Shown one piece after another: positions 1-9,325 of a stretch of DNA of 35,840 bases. The notes under the pieces were generated by a model, which saw only the letters and a list, made by a program, of their open reading frames with translations, ran no database searches and had not been told where the DNA came from. The stretch's first letter is position 1; the number at the start of each line of letters is the position of its first letter. The translations under genes and the position numbers were made by a program. Origin of the DNA: JANNAT01 sp031422555 (lineage in GTDB: Bacteria > Pseudomonadota > Alphaproteobacteria > Rhodobacterales > Rhodobacteraceae); contig JANPLZ010000051.1 in the NCBI GenBank assembly GCA_031422555.1, positions 1-35,840 of the forward strand, given 5' to 3'.

Positions 1-1556
1 TTGATTTTTCGCTGGATGACAAGCTGGTCGTGATCGAGATGCTGGATAGTCTTGGCGTTGATTACATCGAAGGTGGCTATCCCGGCGCGAACCCAACGGA
101 TACAGCCCTTTTCAGTGAGGACCGCAAAACAAAAGCCAAATTCACCGCCTTCGGCATGGTGAAGCGGGCAGGGCGTTCCGTTTCCAATGATTCCGGTTTG
201 CAGGATCTGATCCGCGCAAAATCCTCAGCCATTTGCTTTGTGGCGAAGTCCTGGGATTACCACGTGCGTGTTGCTCTTGGCTGCACCAATGAAGAAAATC
301 TCGATTCCATCCGCCAGTCCGTTGAGGCTGCAACCTTTGCCGGCAAGGAAGTGCTGGTTGACTGCGAACATTTCTTCGATGGCTACAAGGCCAACCCGGA
401 ATACGCACTCGCTTGCACCAAGGCGGCCCATGATTCCGGTGCGCGCTGGGTTGTGCTGTGCGACACCAATGGCGGCACCATGCCTGCCGAGATTTCCGAG
501 GTCGTCCGTACCGTGACAAAAACTGTTCCCGGAACCAGTCTCGGCATTCACGCCCACAACGACACCGATCAGGCAGTGGCCAATTCACTGGCGGCGATCG
601 ATGCTGGCTGCCGCCATGTGCAGGGAACTTTGAACGGCATTGGCGAACGCTGTGGCAATGCCAATCTTGTCACGCTGATCCCCACCTTGCTGTTGAAGGA
701 ACCCTTTGCCAGCACTTTGCAAACGGGGGTCACGTCCGCGGCTTTGGCCGGGCTGTTGCGCACCAGCCGGATGCTGGATGATATCCTGAACCGGGTGCCG
801 CTGCGCGCTGCCCCCTATGTCGGCGCGTCGGCCTTTGCCCATAAGGCGGGGCTGCACGCCTCGGCCATCCTGAAAGACCCCGCAACTTACGAACACATCG
901 CCCCCGCGCTGGTGGGCAATGACCGCATCATCCCGATGAGCAATCAGGCCGGGCAATCCAACCTGCGCGCCCGGCTGGCGGCCGCGGGCATTGCGGTAAG
1001 CGCGGGCGATCCGCGGTTGGGGCGGATTCTGGAGATCGTCAAAGACCGCGAGGATCAGGGCTATGCCTATGACGGTGCACAGGCGTCGTTCGAATTGGTG
1101 GCGCGGCGCGAACTGGGGCTGTTGCCCAGCTTTTTCGAAGTCAAACGCTATCGGGTGACGGTAGAGCGGCGCAAAAACAAATATGACCGCATGGTAAGTC
1201 TGTCCGAAGCGGTGGTGGTGGTGAAAATCGGCGATCAAAAGATGCTGTCGGTGTCAGAATCCATGGATGAAACCGGCACCGACCGTGGCCCGGTCAACGC
1301 ATTGTCCAAGGCGCTGTCCAAGGATCTTGGCCCCTATCAGGCGGTGATCAATGATCTGAAGCTGGTCGATTTCAAAGTGCGCATCACCATGGGCGGCACC
1401 GAAGCCGTCACCCGGGTGATCATCGACAGCGAAGATGCCATGGGGCGGCGCTGGTCTACTGTCGGGGTGTCAGCCAACATCGTTGACGCCAGCTTTGAGG
1501 CGCTTTTGGATGCGATCAACTGGAAACTGGTCCGCGATGTGGGCACGCCTGCATGA
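1..1556 (+). CDS. cimA: Citramalate synthase, 5'-truncated by the window
   Basis: The product condenses pyruvate and acetyl-CoA to (R)-citramalate, the entry to threonine-independent isoleucine synthesis, in the cytoplasm. The open frame runs in from the window edge (first full codon at 3), so roughly the first 20-25 residues, including the usual N-terminal DTTLRDG motif, are missing. Visible signatures are YIEGGYPGANPTD near the start, the metal-binding HAHND, and NGIGERCGNANL of the HMGL TIM-barrel, then HKAGLHASAI and a C-terminal LeuA-type allosteric domain (about residues 370-515). The GANPTD and SNQAGQSN motifs fit the CimA branch better than 2-isopropylmalate synthase or homocitrate synthase. 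The stop codon overlaps the start of the next gene (ATGA), suggesting translational coupling. The family and length are clear; substrate assignment rests on family resemblance. Confidence 0.93.
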   Translation, partial: DFSLDDKLVVIEMLDSLGVDYIEGGYPGANPTDTALFSEDRKTKAKFTAFGMVKRAGRSVSNDSGLQDLIRAKSSAICFVAKSWDYHVRVALGCTNEENLDSIRQSVEAATFAGKEVLVDCEHFFDGYKANPEYALACTKAAHDSGARWVVLCDTNGGTMPAEISEVVRTVTKTVPGTSLGIHAHNDTDQAVANSLAAIDAGCRHVQGTLNGIGERCGNANLVTLIPTLLLKEPFASTLQTGVTSAALAGLLRTSRMLDDILNRVPLRAAPYVGASAFAHKAGLHASAILKDPATYEHIAPALVGNDRIIPMSNQAGQSNLRARLAAAGIAVSAGDPRLGRILEIVKDREDQGYAYDGAQASFELVARRELGLLPSFFEVKRYRVTVERRKNKYDRMVSLSEAVVVVKIGDQKMLSVSESMDETGTDRGPVNALSKALSKDLGPYQAVINDLKLVDFKVRITMGGTEAVTRVIIDSEDAMGRRWSTVGVSANIVDASFEALLDAINWKLVRDVGTPA

Positions 1557-2314
1557 GTTTGCAAGCCTGCGCCGATCTGGTTGCGCGCGGTGATCCTGAC
1601 CGGTTTGCCGCCGTGATGGCCGCCCCTCCTGCACTGCGGGCCCGGTTGTTTGTGCTTTATGCGTTCAATCTGGAAGTGGCCCGCGCGCCTTGGGTCACGC
1701 AACAGCCGCTGATTGCCGAAATGCGGCTGCAATGGTGGCGCGATGTGGTGGCCGAACCTGCCCCCCGCGCGCATGAAGTGGCCGGTCCCTTGTGGGGTCT
1801 GATCCGCGAGGCTGGCCTGCCGGTGGATGTGCTGGACCGGGCGGTGGTGGCCCGGCGCTGGGATATCTATTCTGACCCCTTTGCCGATGGGGCGGCCTTT
1901 GACGCCTATCTGGAAGATACCGCCGCCGGGCTTTTGTGGCTGGCAGCCAAGGCTTGCGGGGCGGCGGCGACGGCAGAACCCGTGTTGCGCGCCTATGGTT
2001 GGGCACATGGCTTGGCGAATTATCTGCGCGCGGTGCCGGATTTGGCGGCGCGCGGGCGCTTGCCGTTGTTGGACAACAGTGCAACAGCCGTGGCGGCCTT
2101 GGCACAAACCGGCCTTTCGAAAATTGCAACCGCGCGCGCGGCCCGGCGTCAGGTGGGGCAGGCGGCCCCGGCGTTGCTGGCCGGTTGGCAGGCGGAACGG
2201 CTGCTTACCCTCGTCGTGGCCGATCCGGGCCTTGTTGCGGCGGGCGGCCTGCGCCAATCCGAATTCCGTCGCCGCAGTGGGTTGTTATGGCAGGCCGTGA
2301 CCGGACGCTGGTAA
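1553..2314 (+). CDS. Squalene/phytoene synthase-family protein, probably non-catalytic (NDUFAF6-like)
   Basis: This is a 253-residue all-helical protein of the squalene/phytoene synthase superfamily. The fold signature is recognisable: LYAFNLEVARAPW where the first Asp-rich helix should be, YLEDTAAGLLWLAA in the middle, and GLANYLRAVPDLAARGRLPL at the second Asp-rich position. In true synthases the first segment carries DDxxD-like acids and the second reads NxLRDxxED; here both have lost the key aspartates, although a DIYSD lies in between. That pattern matches the mitochondrial complex I assembly factor NDUFAF6 and its alphaproteobacterial relatives rather than a prenyl-condensing enzyme. 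The start ATG overlaps the cimA stop. The role is inferred; a divergent synthase cannot be excluded. Confidence 0.8.
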   Translation: MSLQACADLVARGDPDRFAAVMAAPPALRARLFVLYAFNLEVARAPWVTQQPLIAEMRLQWWRDVVAEPAPRAHEVAGPLWGLIREAGLPVDVLDRAVVARRWDIYSDPFADGAAFDAYLEDTAAGLLWLAAKACGAAATAEPVLRAYGWAHGLANYLRAVPDLAARGRLPLLDNSATAVAALAQTGLSKIATARAARRQVGQAAPALLAGWQAERLLTLVVADPGLVAAGGLRQSEFRRRSGLLWQAVTGRW

Positions 2315-2351
2315 TCACCGCGGCCCCGCAGCCGTTATCTTGCGCCCGATC

Positions 2352-3563
2352 TTACCGCACCCGGGCATTTTTCAACCCGATGGCCAGCCACACCAAAGCG
2401 CCGCCCGCCAGCAGCAAAAACGGCAGCATCGCGATATTCACCGCCGTCCAGCCCGCCTGCACCGACCCACCAGAGCAATTCATCAGCCCACCCGATGAAA
2501 AACTGGCCATCGTCACGCCGCCAAACACTACCAGATCGTTCAGCCCCTGCATGCGGCCGCGCTCGGACGGGGCAATTGCTCCGGTCAGCATGGTGGTGGC
2601 ACCGATAAAGCCGAAATTCCACCCAATGCCCAACAAGATCAGCGCGCCAAAGAAGTTCAGCAAATCGACGCCCGAAATCGCCACCGCACCCGCCGCTGCC
2701 ATGATCAAAAGGCCGGTGGCCATCACCCGCTCGACCCCGAAACGCGCAATGATATGGCCGGTCAAAAACGATGGCGCATACATCGCCAGCACATGTCCCA
2801 TCACCACATTTGCGGCGTCATCCTTCAGATAGCCACAACCAACCACCGCCAGCGGAGATGAGGTCATCACCAAATTCATCAGCGCATAAGACACCGTGGC
2901 CACAATCACCGCCACCGCCACGCGCGGGGTGCGGATCAAATCGCGCCGGCTGCGCCCGGCAGGCGCACCCGCCACTGCCGCCACCGGCGCAGGGATCTGC
3001 AACAAGCCAAACAGGAACATCCCGCCAAGATTAAGCGCAATCACCGTCAGATAGGTGCCCAAAAACGGAATGACCAAGGCGTCATTGGTCAGCTTGACCA
3101 GTTCCGGGCCGACGATGGCCGACAACAGCCCGCCCGCCATCACCCAAGAAATCGCCTTGGGCCGGAACGCTTCTGACGCCATATCGGCGGCGGCAAAGCG
3201 GTAAAACCCTTGCGCCGACATATAGATGCCCGAAAACAGCGCCCCCAGCACGAACACCGCAAAAGACCCGGTATAAAGCCCCGCCGCGCCAATCGCCGCC
3301 CCCGCCGTGCCGCCCGCGGTGCCCACGATAAACCCCGCCCGCCGCCCATAGCGCGCCATGAACGCAGACAATGGCGTGGCCGTCAGCATCGACCCGATCA
3401 CCAGCGCCGAGATCGGCAACGTGGCCCAACAGGCATTGGGCGCCAACGATTGGCCCGCAAGCCCCGCGATGATAAAGATCATCGGCAGTTGTGCGCCAAG
3501 GATGGCTTGGCTGGCTACAAGAACGCCGACATTGCGGCGCGCGATGCGATCTGTTTGTGTCAT
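2352..3563 (-). CDS. MFS transporter, 12-TM type
   Basis: This is a 403-residue, strongly hydrophobic inner-membrane protein with about twelve predicted membrane spans in two halves. The cytoplasmic loop after TM2 carries FMARYGRRAGF, a form of the MFS motif A (G-x-x-x-D/R-x-x-G-R-R). The second half begins after a basic loop containing GRSRRDLIRTPR. The substrate cannot be read from the sequence; the family includes drug and metabolite exporters. It ends convergently 37 bp from the preceding gene and is divergent from the DNA glycosylase gene, with 86 bp between start codons, so the two share a promoter region. The start begins MTQTDRIARRN, leaving a short basic N-terminus before TM1. Confidence 0.85.
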   Translation of the reverse strand: MTQTDRIARRNVGVLVASQAILGAQLPMIFIIAGLAGQSLAPNACWATLPISALVIGSMLTATPLSAFMARYGRRAGFIVGTAGGTAGAAIGAAGLYTGSFAVFVLGALFSGIYMSAQGFYRFAAADMASEAFRPKAISWVMAGGLLSAIVGPELVKLTNDALVIPFLGTYLTVIALNLGGMFLFGLLQIPAPVAAVAGAPAGRSRRDLIRTPRVAVAVIVATVSYALMNLVMTSSPLAVVGCGYLKDDAANVVMGHVLAMYAPSFLTGHIIARFGVERVMATGLLIMAAAGAVAISGVDLLNFFGALILLGIGWNFGFIGATTMLTGAIAPSERGRMQGLNDLVVFGGVTMASFSSGGLMNCSGGSVQAGWTAVNIAMLPFLLLAGGALVWLAIGLKNARVR

Positions 3564-3649
3564 GCCGTATCGGTATGGGGCAGGTTTGCGCAGGGCAAGG
3601 GCTATCGTGGCAATCGGTTGTAGCGGTTACAATAAAAAGGGGCAGGGCG

Positions 3650-4279
3650 GTGGTCGGACGCATTATTACAGGGTTGGACTGCATCGCCGAAGGCTGCGCG
3701 TGGCTGGCCGCAGCCGAGCCACGCTTTGCCGATGCCCTGCGCCAAACCGGACCCCTGCCGCTGCGCCGTCAGCCCGATGGTTTCGAAGCCCTGCTGGGGG
3801 CCATCGTTGGTCAACAAGTGTCAGTCGCCTCGGCCCGCGCGATCTGGGCACGGATGCAGGCGGCGGGGGTGACCGATCAAGGCGTGATGGCACAGGCCAG
3901 CGATGACGATCTGCGCGCCGTGGGCCTGTCGCGGCAAAAAGCGCGCTATGGCCGGGCTTTGGCGACGGCCGGCATAGATTTCAACGCCTTGCGCACCGCC
4001 CCCACGGTGCAAGTGATCCAAACCCTGACGGCGGTGCCCGGCATTGGCAGCTGGACGGCCGAGATTTACGCGATGTTCGCGCTGGGGCGCGCCGATGTGT
4101 TTGCCCCCGGCGATCTGGCCCTGCAAGAGGCGGTGCGGTTGCTGTTTGATCTGCCCGCGCGCCCAACCGAGCGGGCCTTGCGCGGAATGGCCGCCGATTG
4201 GTCGCCGTGGGCATCGGTTGCAGCCCGCCTGCTTTGGGCCTATTACCATGTCGCGAAATCCCGGGAAGGTATCCGATGA
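3650..4279 (+). CDS. DNA-3-methyladenine glycosylase II-like (HhH-GPD) enzyme
   Basis: This base-excision repair glycosylase of the HhH-GPD superfamily removes alkylated purines from DNA. The hairpin-helix-hairpin is VPGIGSWTAEIY (about residues 129-140), and the catalytic Asp is D155 in FAPGDLALQ, as in AlkA. At 209 residues it lacks the N-terminal AlkA domain found in E. coli, which is common for the short AlkA-like forms of alphaproteobacteria. A longer open frame exists upstream, but GTG at 3650 is preferred because AAGGGG lies 7 bp upstream and homology-like sequence begins there. The stop overlaps the next start (ATGA), so it is probably co-translated with the esterase. No Ada-type or other alkylation-response gene is adjacent. 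Confidence 0.88.
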   Translation: MVGRIITGLDCIAEGCAWLAAAEPRFADALRQTGPLPLRRQPDGFEALLGAIVGQQVSVASARAIWARMQAAGVTDQGVMAQASDDDLRAVGLSRQKARYGRALATAGIDFNALRTAPTVQVIQTLTAVPGIGSWTAEIYAMFALGRADVFAPGDLALQEAVRLLFDLPARPTERALRGMAADWSPWASVAARLLWAYYHVAKSREGIR

Positions 4280-4947
4280 GCGTTGATCTGAAATTTGGCC
4301 GCCGTGCCGCCGTGTCGGGCCGCACGCGCCAGATGGTTGTGGTGTTGCACGGCTATGGCGCGGATGGCGCGGATTTGCTGGGACTGGCCGATCCGTTGGG
4401 GCCGCATCTGCCCGACGCGGTGTTCTATGCCCCGGATGCGCCAGACCCTTGCGCCGGCAATCCGTTCGGACGCCAGTGGTTTGGCATTCCGCGCTTTGAC
4501 GGATCATCGCCGGAACAGGCGATGGCCGGGCTGACCCGGGCGCAAGCCGCGGTAGACCGGTTTCTTGACGCGCGCCTGCAAGACGAAGGATTATCCGCCA
4601 AAGACCTGATCTTGCTGGGATTTTCCCAAGGTGCGATGACCGCGTTGCATGTGGCCCCACGCCGCAGCACCCCCATTGCCGGGGTGGTGGCCATCTCGGG
4701 CCGCCTGATTGCGCCCGAACGCCTTGACGCAGACTCTACCGCCAAACCGCCGGTGTTGCTGATGCACGGCGACCGGGATGATGTGGTGGATTTTGGCGAA
4801 ATGGCCAGTGCCGGGCGCGCGCTGGTGGCGGCGGGGTTTGAAACCTTTGGCCATGTGATGCAAGGATCGGGCCACGGCATCGCCCCCGATGGGTTACAAG
4901 TGGCGCTGGCCTTCCTGCAAGACCGCCTTGGTGTCAAACCCGGCTGA
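4276..4947 (+). CDS. Phospholipase/carboxylesterase-family alpha/beta hydrolase
   Basis: This is a 223-residue cytosolic serine hydrolase of the carboxylesterase 2 / YpfH group. Visible elements are the oxyanion strand VVVLHGYGADG near the N-terminus, the nucleophile elbow GFSQG, the acid in LLMHGDRDDVV and the catalytic His in GSGHGIAPDG. The triad is complete and the length is normal for the family. There is no signal peptide. It overlaps the DNA glycosylase gene by ATGA and is followed by a converging glucokinase gene. The natural substrate is unknown; relatives hydrolyse short acyl esters or lysophospholipids in vitro. Confidence 0.9.
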   Translation: MSVDLKFGRRAAVSGRTRQMVVVLHGYGADGADLLGLADPLGPHLPDAVFYAPDAPDPCAGNPFGRQWFGIPRFDGSSPEQAMAGLTRAQAAVDRFLDARLQDEGLSAKDLILLGFSQGAMTALHVAPRRSTPIAGVVAISGRLIAPERLDADSTAKPPVLLMHGDRDDVVDFGEMASAGRALVAAGFETFGHVMQGSGHGIAPDGLQVALAFLQDRLGVKPG

Positions 4948-5006
4948 ATTTCCTGCAATTCGTCTGAAATTTGCGTCTGGTCTTGGTGGTGTCACCGCAC
5001 GCGGGG

Positions 5007-5026
5007 AAAGGGCGCCCCCCCCCTTT
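5007..5026. terminator. Possible bidirectional terminator between convergent genes
   Basis: AAAGGG (5007-5012) pairs with CCCTTT (5021-5026) around a C-rich loop, in the 81-bp gap between the convergent esterase and glk stops. The stem is only 6 bp and the T tract is short, so this is a weak call. The rest of the gap shows no other structure. Confidence 0.35.
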
Positions 5027-5028
5027 GC

Positions 5029-6000
5029 CTATCCCCGCCCCACGCTGGCCAGATAGGCGGCGCAACCGGTCAGGGCGGCAAAATCATCCTCGACCAGATG
5101 CACCGAAAAGCTTTCCATAAAGCCCGCAAAGCGGCCCTTGTCGCGAAACGCCGCGGTCAGATCCATTGCGGCCATAAACGGCGTCATCGCGCGCGCCACG
5201 CCCCCGATCAGGTAAATCCCGCCAAACGGCAGATGGATCAACGCAAGGTTGCCCAGTTCCGCCCCCAGCAGATGCACATACAGCCGCGCAGTTTCCAGCG
5301 CTGCATCTTCGCCTGCGGCAATGGCTGTGATGATATCGGCGGCTTTCAGGTCTTGCACCGCACCGCGTTCAAAGGTCACAAACGCATGCACCCGTTCCAA
5401 CCCGCGCCCCGCCAGCACGTCTTCAACCCCGGCAAAACCATGCGCATGCGCGCCGTAAGTGGCGATAAATCTTGACAGCCGGAAGGCTTGTTCTGTTTGC
5501 ACCGGCATCGAGATATGACCGCATTCTGACGCAGCCACGATGCGCCCCGCCGCCGTTTCATGCACCGGGGCTGCGTTCATGCCCGTGCCCACACCCACCA
5601 CCAGCATCGCGGCCCCCGGCTGCTGCGCCCCCACAATCAACGGGCGCAAATACTGTGGCGCAATATGACCCAAAGCATGGCCCTGCGCTTGCAGATCGTT
5701 CAACAAAGCGGTTTTCGTGGCCCCGGTGGCGCGCACCAACAACGCCGCATCAATGGTCCAGTCCAGATTGGTCATCACCGCCACGCCGCCCTGCACCGGG
5801 CCTGCAGCGGCCACGCAGACGCCCTCCACCTGTGCGCCGCCAGCTTCGGCCAGATACTGGCGCAGCACCGGCTCAAGGCTGGGATAGTCGGCGTTGGAAA
5901 ATTTGCGGATGCTGGCCGCGCGCACCACTTTGCCATCGGCAAGGGCCACACGGGTATTGGTGCCGCCAATATCGGCAACGATGGCAAGCGGGGCAGTCAT
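5029..6000 (-). CDS. glk: Glucokinase (ROK-independent Glk family)
   Basis: The enzyme phosphorylates glucose with ATP to glucose-6-phosphate, feeding the Entner-Doudoroff route usual in this group. The N-terminus has the phosphate-binding ADIGGTNTRVAL; LLNDLQAQGHALG holds the catalytic Asp; GVGTGMNAA and ECGHISMP follow; and the C-terminus has GGIYLIGGVARAM. The length, about 323 residues, is typical. The ATG at 6000 is chosen (AGGTG 6 nt upstream on the minus strand); an in-frame GTG at 6009 is an alternative adding three residues. It lies 80 bp downstream of a LacI-type regulator on the same strand. In relatives such regulators control alpha-glucoside import genes, but no transporter genes are present here. 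Confidence 0.93.
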   Translation of the reverse strand: MTAPLAIVADIGGTNTRVALADGKVVRAASIRKFSNADYPSLEPVLRQYLAEAGGAQVEGVCVAAAGPVQGGVAVMTNLDWTIDAALLVRATGATKTALLNDLQAQGHALGHIAPQYLRPLIVGAQQPGAAMLVVGVGTGMNAAPVHETAAGRIVAASECGHISMPVQTEQAFRLSRFIATYGAHAHGFAGVEDVLAGRGLERVHAFVTFERGAVQDLKAADIITAIAAGEDAALETARLYVHLLGAELGNLALIHLPFGGIYLIGGVARAMTPFMAAMDLTAAFRDKGRFAGFMESFSVHLVEDDFAALTGCAAYLASVGRG

Positions 6001-6080
6001 ATCGGGCACCTACAGGAAGTTTTGGCGATGGGGTTTGGCGATGGAATGGTAAGGGCGGCATGATTTTGAAGGTCGACGGC

Positions 6081-7112
6081 TTAGGCGGGTTTTGGCACCG
6101 GGCCGGTGGATTGACCCAAGATCAGATCGGCCTCAAGCAGACGGTGATGCGGGGCAGTGGACGGGTCGGCGATCAGATCCAGCAACATCTGCGCCGCGAT
6201 GCGCCCGGCGTCGCGCACCGACGACCGCGTTGCGGTAAAGATCGGCACATCATCGCCGTTGCGCAAATAGCTTAATTCATCATCAAAAATAATCACCGAA
6301 ACATCGCGCCCCATGCGCAGACCGCGCCCTTCAATGGCGCGGCGCACCCCCATGCCCGACAGCATCGACGCCGCCAGAAACGCGGTTGGCGGGGTGGCGC
6401 GGTCCAGCATCTGCGATGCCGCCAGATAGCCCGCCTGTTCGGTCATCTCGCCCGAGGCCATCAGCCCCGGATCAGAAGGCAGCCCGCGCGCGGCCAGCGC
6501 ATCGCAATACCCGGTGCGCCGCCTTGTGGCAAAGGCCATGTTTTCCAAGCCGTTGACCAGACCGATATGCAGATGGCCAAGGTCCAGCAAGAAATTCGTC
6601 GCCCGCAAAAAGGCCCGGCGATTGTTCACATCGACCCAGGAATAGGTATCTTCCATGCCGGTGGCGCGGCCATGGGTGACAAAGGGCAAGCCGATGTCCA
6701 TCAGCGCCGGAATGCGGGCATCAACCGCGCGCACCGCATGCACGATCACCCCGTCAACCGCACCGCGCGATTTCAGATCGCGGTAGTTCGATTCCTCGGC
6801 ATCATCGGCGACGATCGACAACAGCATGTCATAGCCGTTCTGGGTGTAAATCTCGCTTGCGCCGGCGATGAAATCGGCAAAAATCGGGTTCATGATCTCG
6901 TTTTTGGTGGCAATTGGAAAAATATGCCCCACCGCCATCGCGCGCCCCGTGGCCAGCCGGATGGCGCGGGTGTTGGGGCGGTAATTGTGCCGTTTGGCCG
7001 CGGCCACAACCCGGTCCCGGGTGACATCGTTCACCTCGGGGTAGCCGTTCAGCGCACGACTGACGGTTGTGGGCGACAGGCCCAGCTTTTGAGACAGCTC
7101 TTTCAGGTTCAT
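6081..7112 (-). CDS. LacI-family transcriptional regulator
   Basis: This is a 343-residue sugar-responsive repressor. The helix-turn-helix is at the very N-terminus (LKELSQKLGLSPTTVSRAL), followed by the hinge helix region (NYRPN) and a periplasmic-binding-protein-like effector domain to the end. ATG at 7112 is chosen because it places the HTH at residue 3, as in most LacI proteins; a longer reading to 7172 adds residues unlike the family. The next gene downstream is glk, which points to glucose or a glucoside as the effector. The sequence of the HTH region resembles AglR-type alpha-glucoside regulators from memory, but that assignment is an inference. A palindrome at 7169-7181 is a candidate autoregulatory operator. 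Confidence 0.9.
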   Translation of the reverse strand: MNLKELSQKLGLSPTTVSRALNGYPEVNDVTRDRVVAAAKRHNYRPNTRAIRLATGRAMAVGHIFPIATKNEIMNPIFADFIAGASEIYTQNGYDMLLSIVADDAEESNYRDLKSRGAVDGVIVHAVRAVDARIPALMDIGLPFVTHGRATGMEDTYSWVDVNNRRAFLRATNFLLDLGHLHIGLVNGLENMAFATRRRTGYCDALAARGLPSDPGLMASGEMTEQAGYLAASQMLDRATPPTAFLAASMLSGMGVRRAIEGRGLRMGRDVSVIIFDDELSYLRNGDDVPIFTATRSSVRDAGRIAAQMLLDLIADPSTAPHHRLLEADLILGQSTGPVPKPA

Positions 7113-7168
7113 CGCACATTTGCCCGGATCAGGTTCACAGCAGACCTTAGCGGGCCAGCACGGGGCGG

Positions 7169-7181
7169 TCAAAGCGTTTGA
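7169..7181. promoter_or_regulatory. Candidate LacI-type operator
   Basis: TCAAAGCGTTTGA is a palindrome with perfect 5-bp arms around GCG, about 57 bp upstream of the lacI-type start. LacI-family operators usually have a CpG-centred palindrome of this look, although typically of even length. A second inverted repeat, CGCCAAC-GT-GTTGGCG at 7240-7255, lies further upstream in the same gap. The remaining sequence between 7113 and 7321 holds nothing else recognisable. Confidence 0.45.
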
Positions 7182-7321
7182 ATGGGCTGTGGCGCAAATG
7201 CCACCAGATTTCTGTGGGTCGTTTCGAATTTCGATGTATCGCCAACGTGTTGGCGGAAATCTGTGCAGGTATCAGGCCCGCCCAAAGCGATTTGGGCCAT
7301 CGCCGGGAGCAAGTCGCTTTT

Positions 7322-8293
7322 TCACCCCGGATCAGCGGTATCAGGATCGGCGAAAACATCATCGGTGGCGGCTAAAATCCGCATCACCGCCAAGGCGCGG
7401 GCGCGGTTTGGCCCCAGCGGCGATTGCGCGGTATCAAGGCTGGCCCAGCCCGCCAGCGCAAAGCCGGTCTGAAACATCTGGCGGCTGATCTTGGCCCCCA
7501 AGGGGCGGTTATAGGCGGCGCGCATGGCGGCAGCGATGGCGCGCACAGCGGGCGCCGTGGGCGGTGCGGGCGCGATTTTGGCGGCATCGGCGGCGAAAAA
7601 CAACATATCGCGCATCGCCTCATCGCGTTTGGCGTTTTCAAAATCAATGCCATAGCTGCGGCCAAGATTGCGGATCAGCAGGTTGCGCAGATGGAAATCG
7701 CGGTGGGTTATGCAGCGCAACATCGGCTGGCCGCGTGCCGTTGGACACTCTTGGGCAAACTGCGCCAAACGGGCGGCAAAGGCGTCAAAATCGGGGATAA
7801 CGCGGGTGCCGGACACATGGGCCGCGTGCTGCTTTTGCAACCAGTTCAGATGTGGGTCCGGGTTGAACGCCGCCATATGGGCCGTTGGTTTGTGAAACCG
7901 CGCAATCCAGCCCCCCGCGGTTTTCAGCGCGCGCGCAGCCCCCGCAGACCCCGAAAGATACAGATTTTGCGCCGATTGGCCGCGGGCATCTTCCATCACG
8001 ATCACGCCCGCAGCGGCATCATGCGCGCATATCTGCGGCACCCGGAACCGCCCGTCGCGCATGCCGGGGTAGGCCGCGGCGTTGCAGGCCACCGCGTGTG
8101 CAATCGCGGCGGGATCACCGATTTTGACGATCAGATGACCCGACGGCCCTGTGGCGCGAAACACAAAACTGGCGTGCGCCGCGGTGATACCTGTCAGGCA
8201 CGACAAGGGGGCCACTTCCCCGCCGTGGGCAATCGCAGCCGCTTGCGCCAGATCATGCGCGGTCTGATAGGCAATCAGGGGCGGCTGCGTCAT
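7322..8293 (-). CDS. Aminoglycoside-phosphotransferase-fold kinase
   Basis: This is a 323-residue protein with the APH/choline-kinase fold. The N-lobe has SFVFRATGPSGHLIVKIG with the ATP-binding Lys, then VIVMEDARG at the hinge. The C-lobe has the catalytic loop THRDFHLRNLLI (HxDxxxxN type) and the metal-binding GIDFENA, which takes the place of the kinase DFG. All catalytic residues are present. The substrate is unknown: the family covers antibiotics, choline, homoserine, fructosamine and others, and nothing in the neighbourhood suggests resistance. The gene is divergent from the dioxygenase-like gene, with 110 bp between starts. AAAGAAA a few bases upstream could serve as its ribosome binding site. 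Confidence 0.82.
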   Translation of the reverse strand: MTQPPLIAYQTAHDLAQAAAIAHGGEVAPLSCLTGITAAHASFVFRATGPSGHLIVKIGDPAAIAHAVACNAAAYPGMRDGRFRVPQICAHDAAAGVIVMEDARGQSAQNLYLSGSAGAARALKTAGGWIARFHKPTAHMAAFNPDPHLNWLQKQHAAHVSGTRVIPDFDAFAARLAQFAQECPTARGQPMLRCITHRDFHLRNLLIRNLGRSYGIDFENAKRDEAMRDMLFFAADAAKIAPAPPTAPAVRAIAAAMRAAYNRPLGAKISRQMFQTGFALAGWASLDTAQSPLGPNRARALAVMRILAATDDVFADPDTADPG

Positions 8294-8351
8294 CGGTTTC
8301 TTTGCAAAAATTTGCGGGCTGATCCGTGGTAAAGCAGGTTTTGCCCGCTTG

Positions 8352-8369
8352 GCAAAGCCACTGCTTTGC
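8352..8369. promoter_or_regulatory. Palindrome in a divergent promoter region
   Basis: GCAAAGC-CACT-GCTTTGC has perfect 7-bp arms and sits in the 110-bp gap between the divergent kinase and dioxygenase-like genes. It may be an operator for both, or a hairpin in the dioxygenase leader. No regulator can be named. Confidence 0.35.
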
Positions 8370-8403
8370 GCCGATATGGGTGCAAATGTCGAAAGGGGTG
8401 CAG

Positions 8404-9195
<792 letters not shown>

Positions 9196-9212
9196 CGCGC
9201 AAGGGATCAGAG

Positions 9213-9233
9213 GCCCCGGATCAGGTCCGGGGC
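9213..9233. repeat. REP-like palindrome, copy 1
   Basis: Arms GCCCCGGA and TCCGGGGC enclose TCAGG. The same arms recur at 19675-19695, and a near copy lies at 19719-19739, all in intergenic DNA. The element lies 18 bp after the dioxygenase-like stop and could end its transcript. The gap continues with the motif at 9273. Confidence 0.7.
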
Positions 9234-9272
9234 GCGCACGCGATTGCATCCGGTGTATCAGAGCGCGCGGGT

Positions 9273-9298
9273 GAGTATTTAAGCCAAAATGAAGGCGG
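9273..9298 (+). repeat. GAGTATTT...CCAAAATGAA intergenic motif, copy 1
   Basis: This 26-bp element starts GAGTATTT and ends GGCGG. It matches the element at 26312-26337 at 22 of 26 positions. It lies next to a GC-rich palindrome in both places. Similar GAGTATTTTT motifs are common between genes in Rhodobacteraceae as far as I recall; their function is not established. Here it precedes no convincing gene on the plus strand. Confidence 0.55.
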
Positions 9299-9325
9299 AC
9301 TCGGGATGGGTTTACCCGATTTGCG

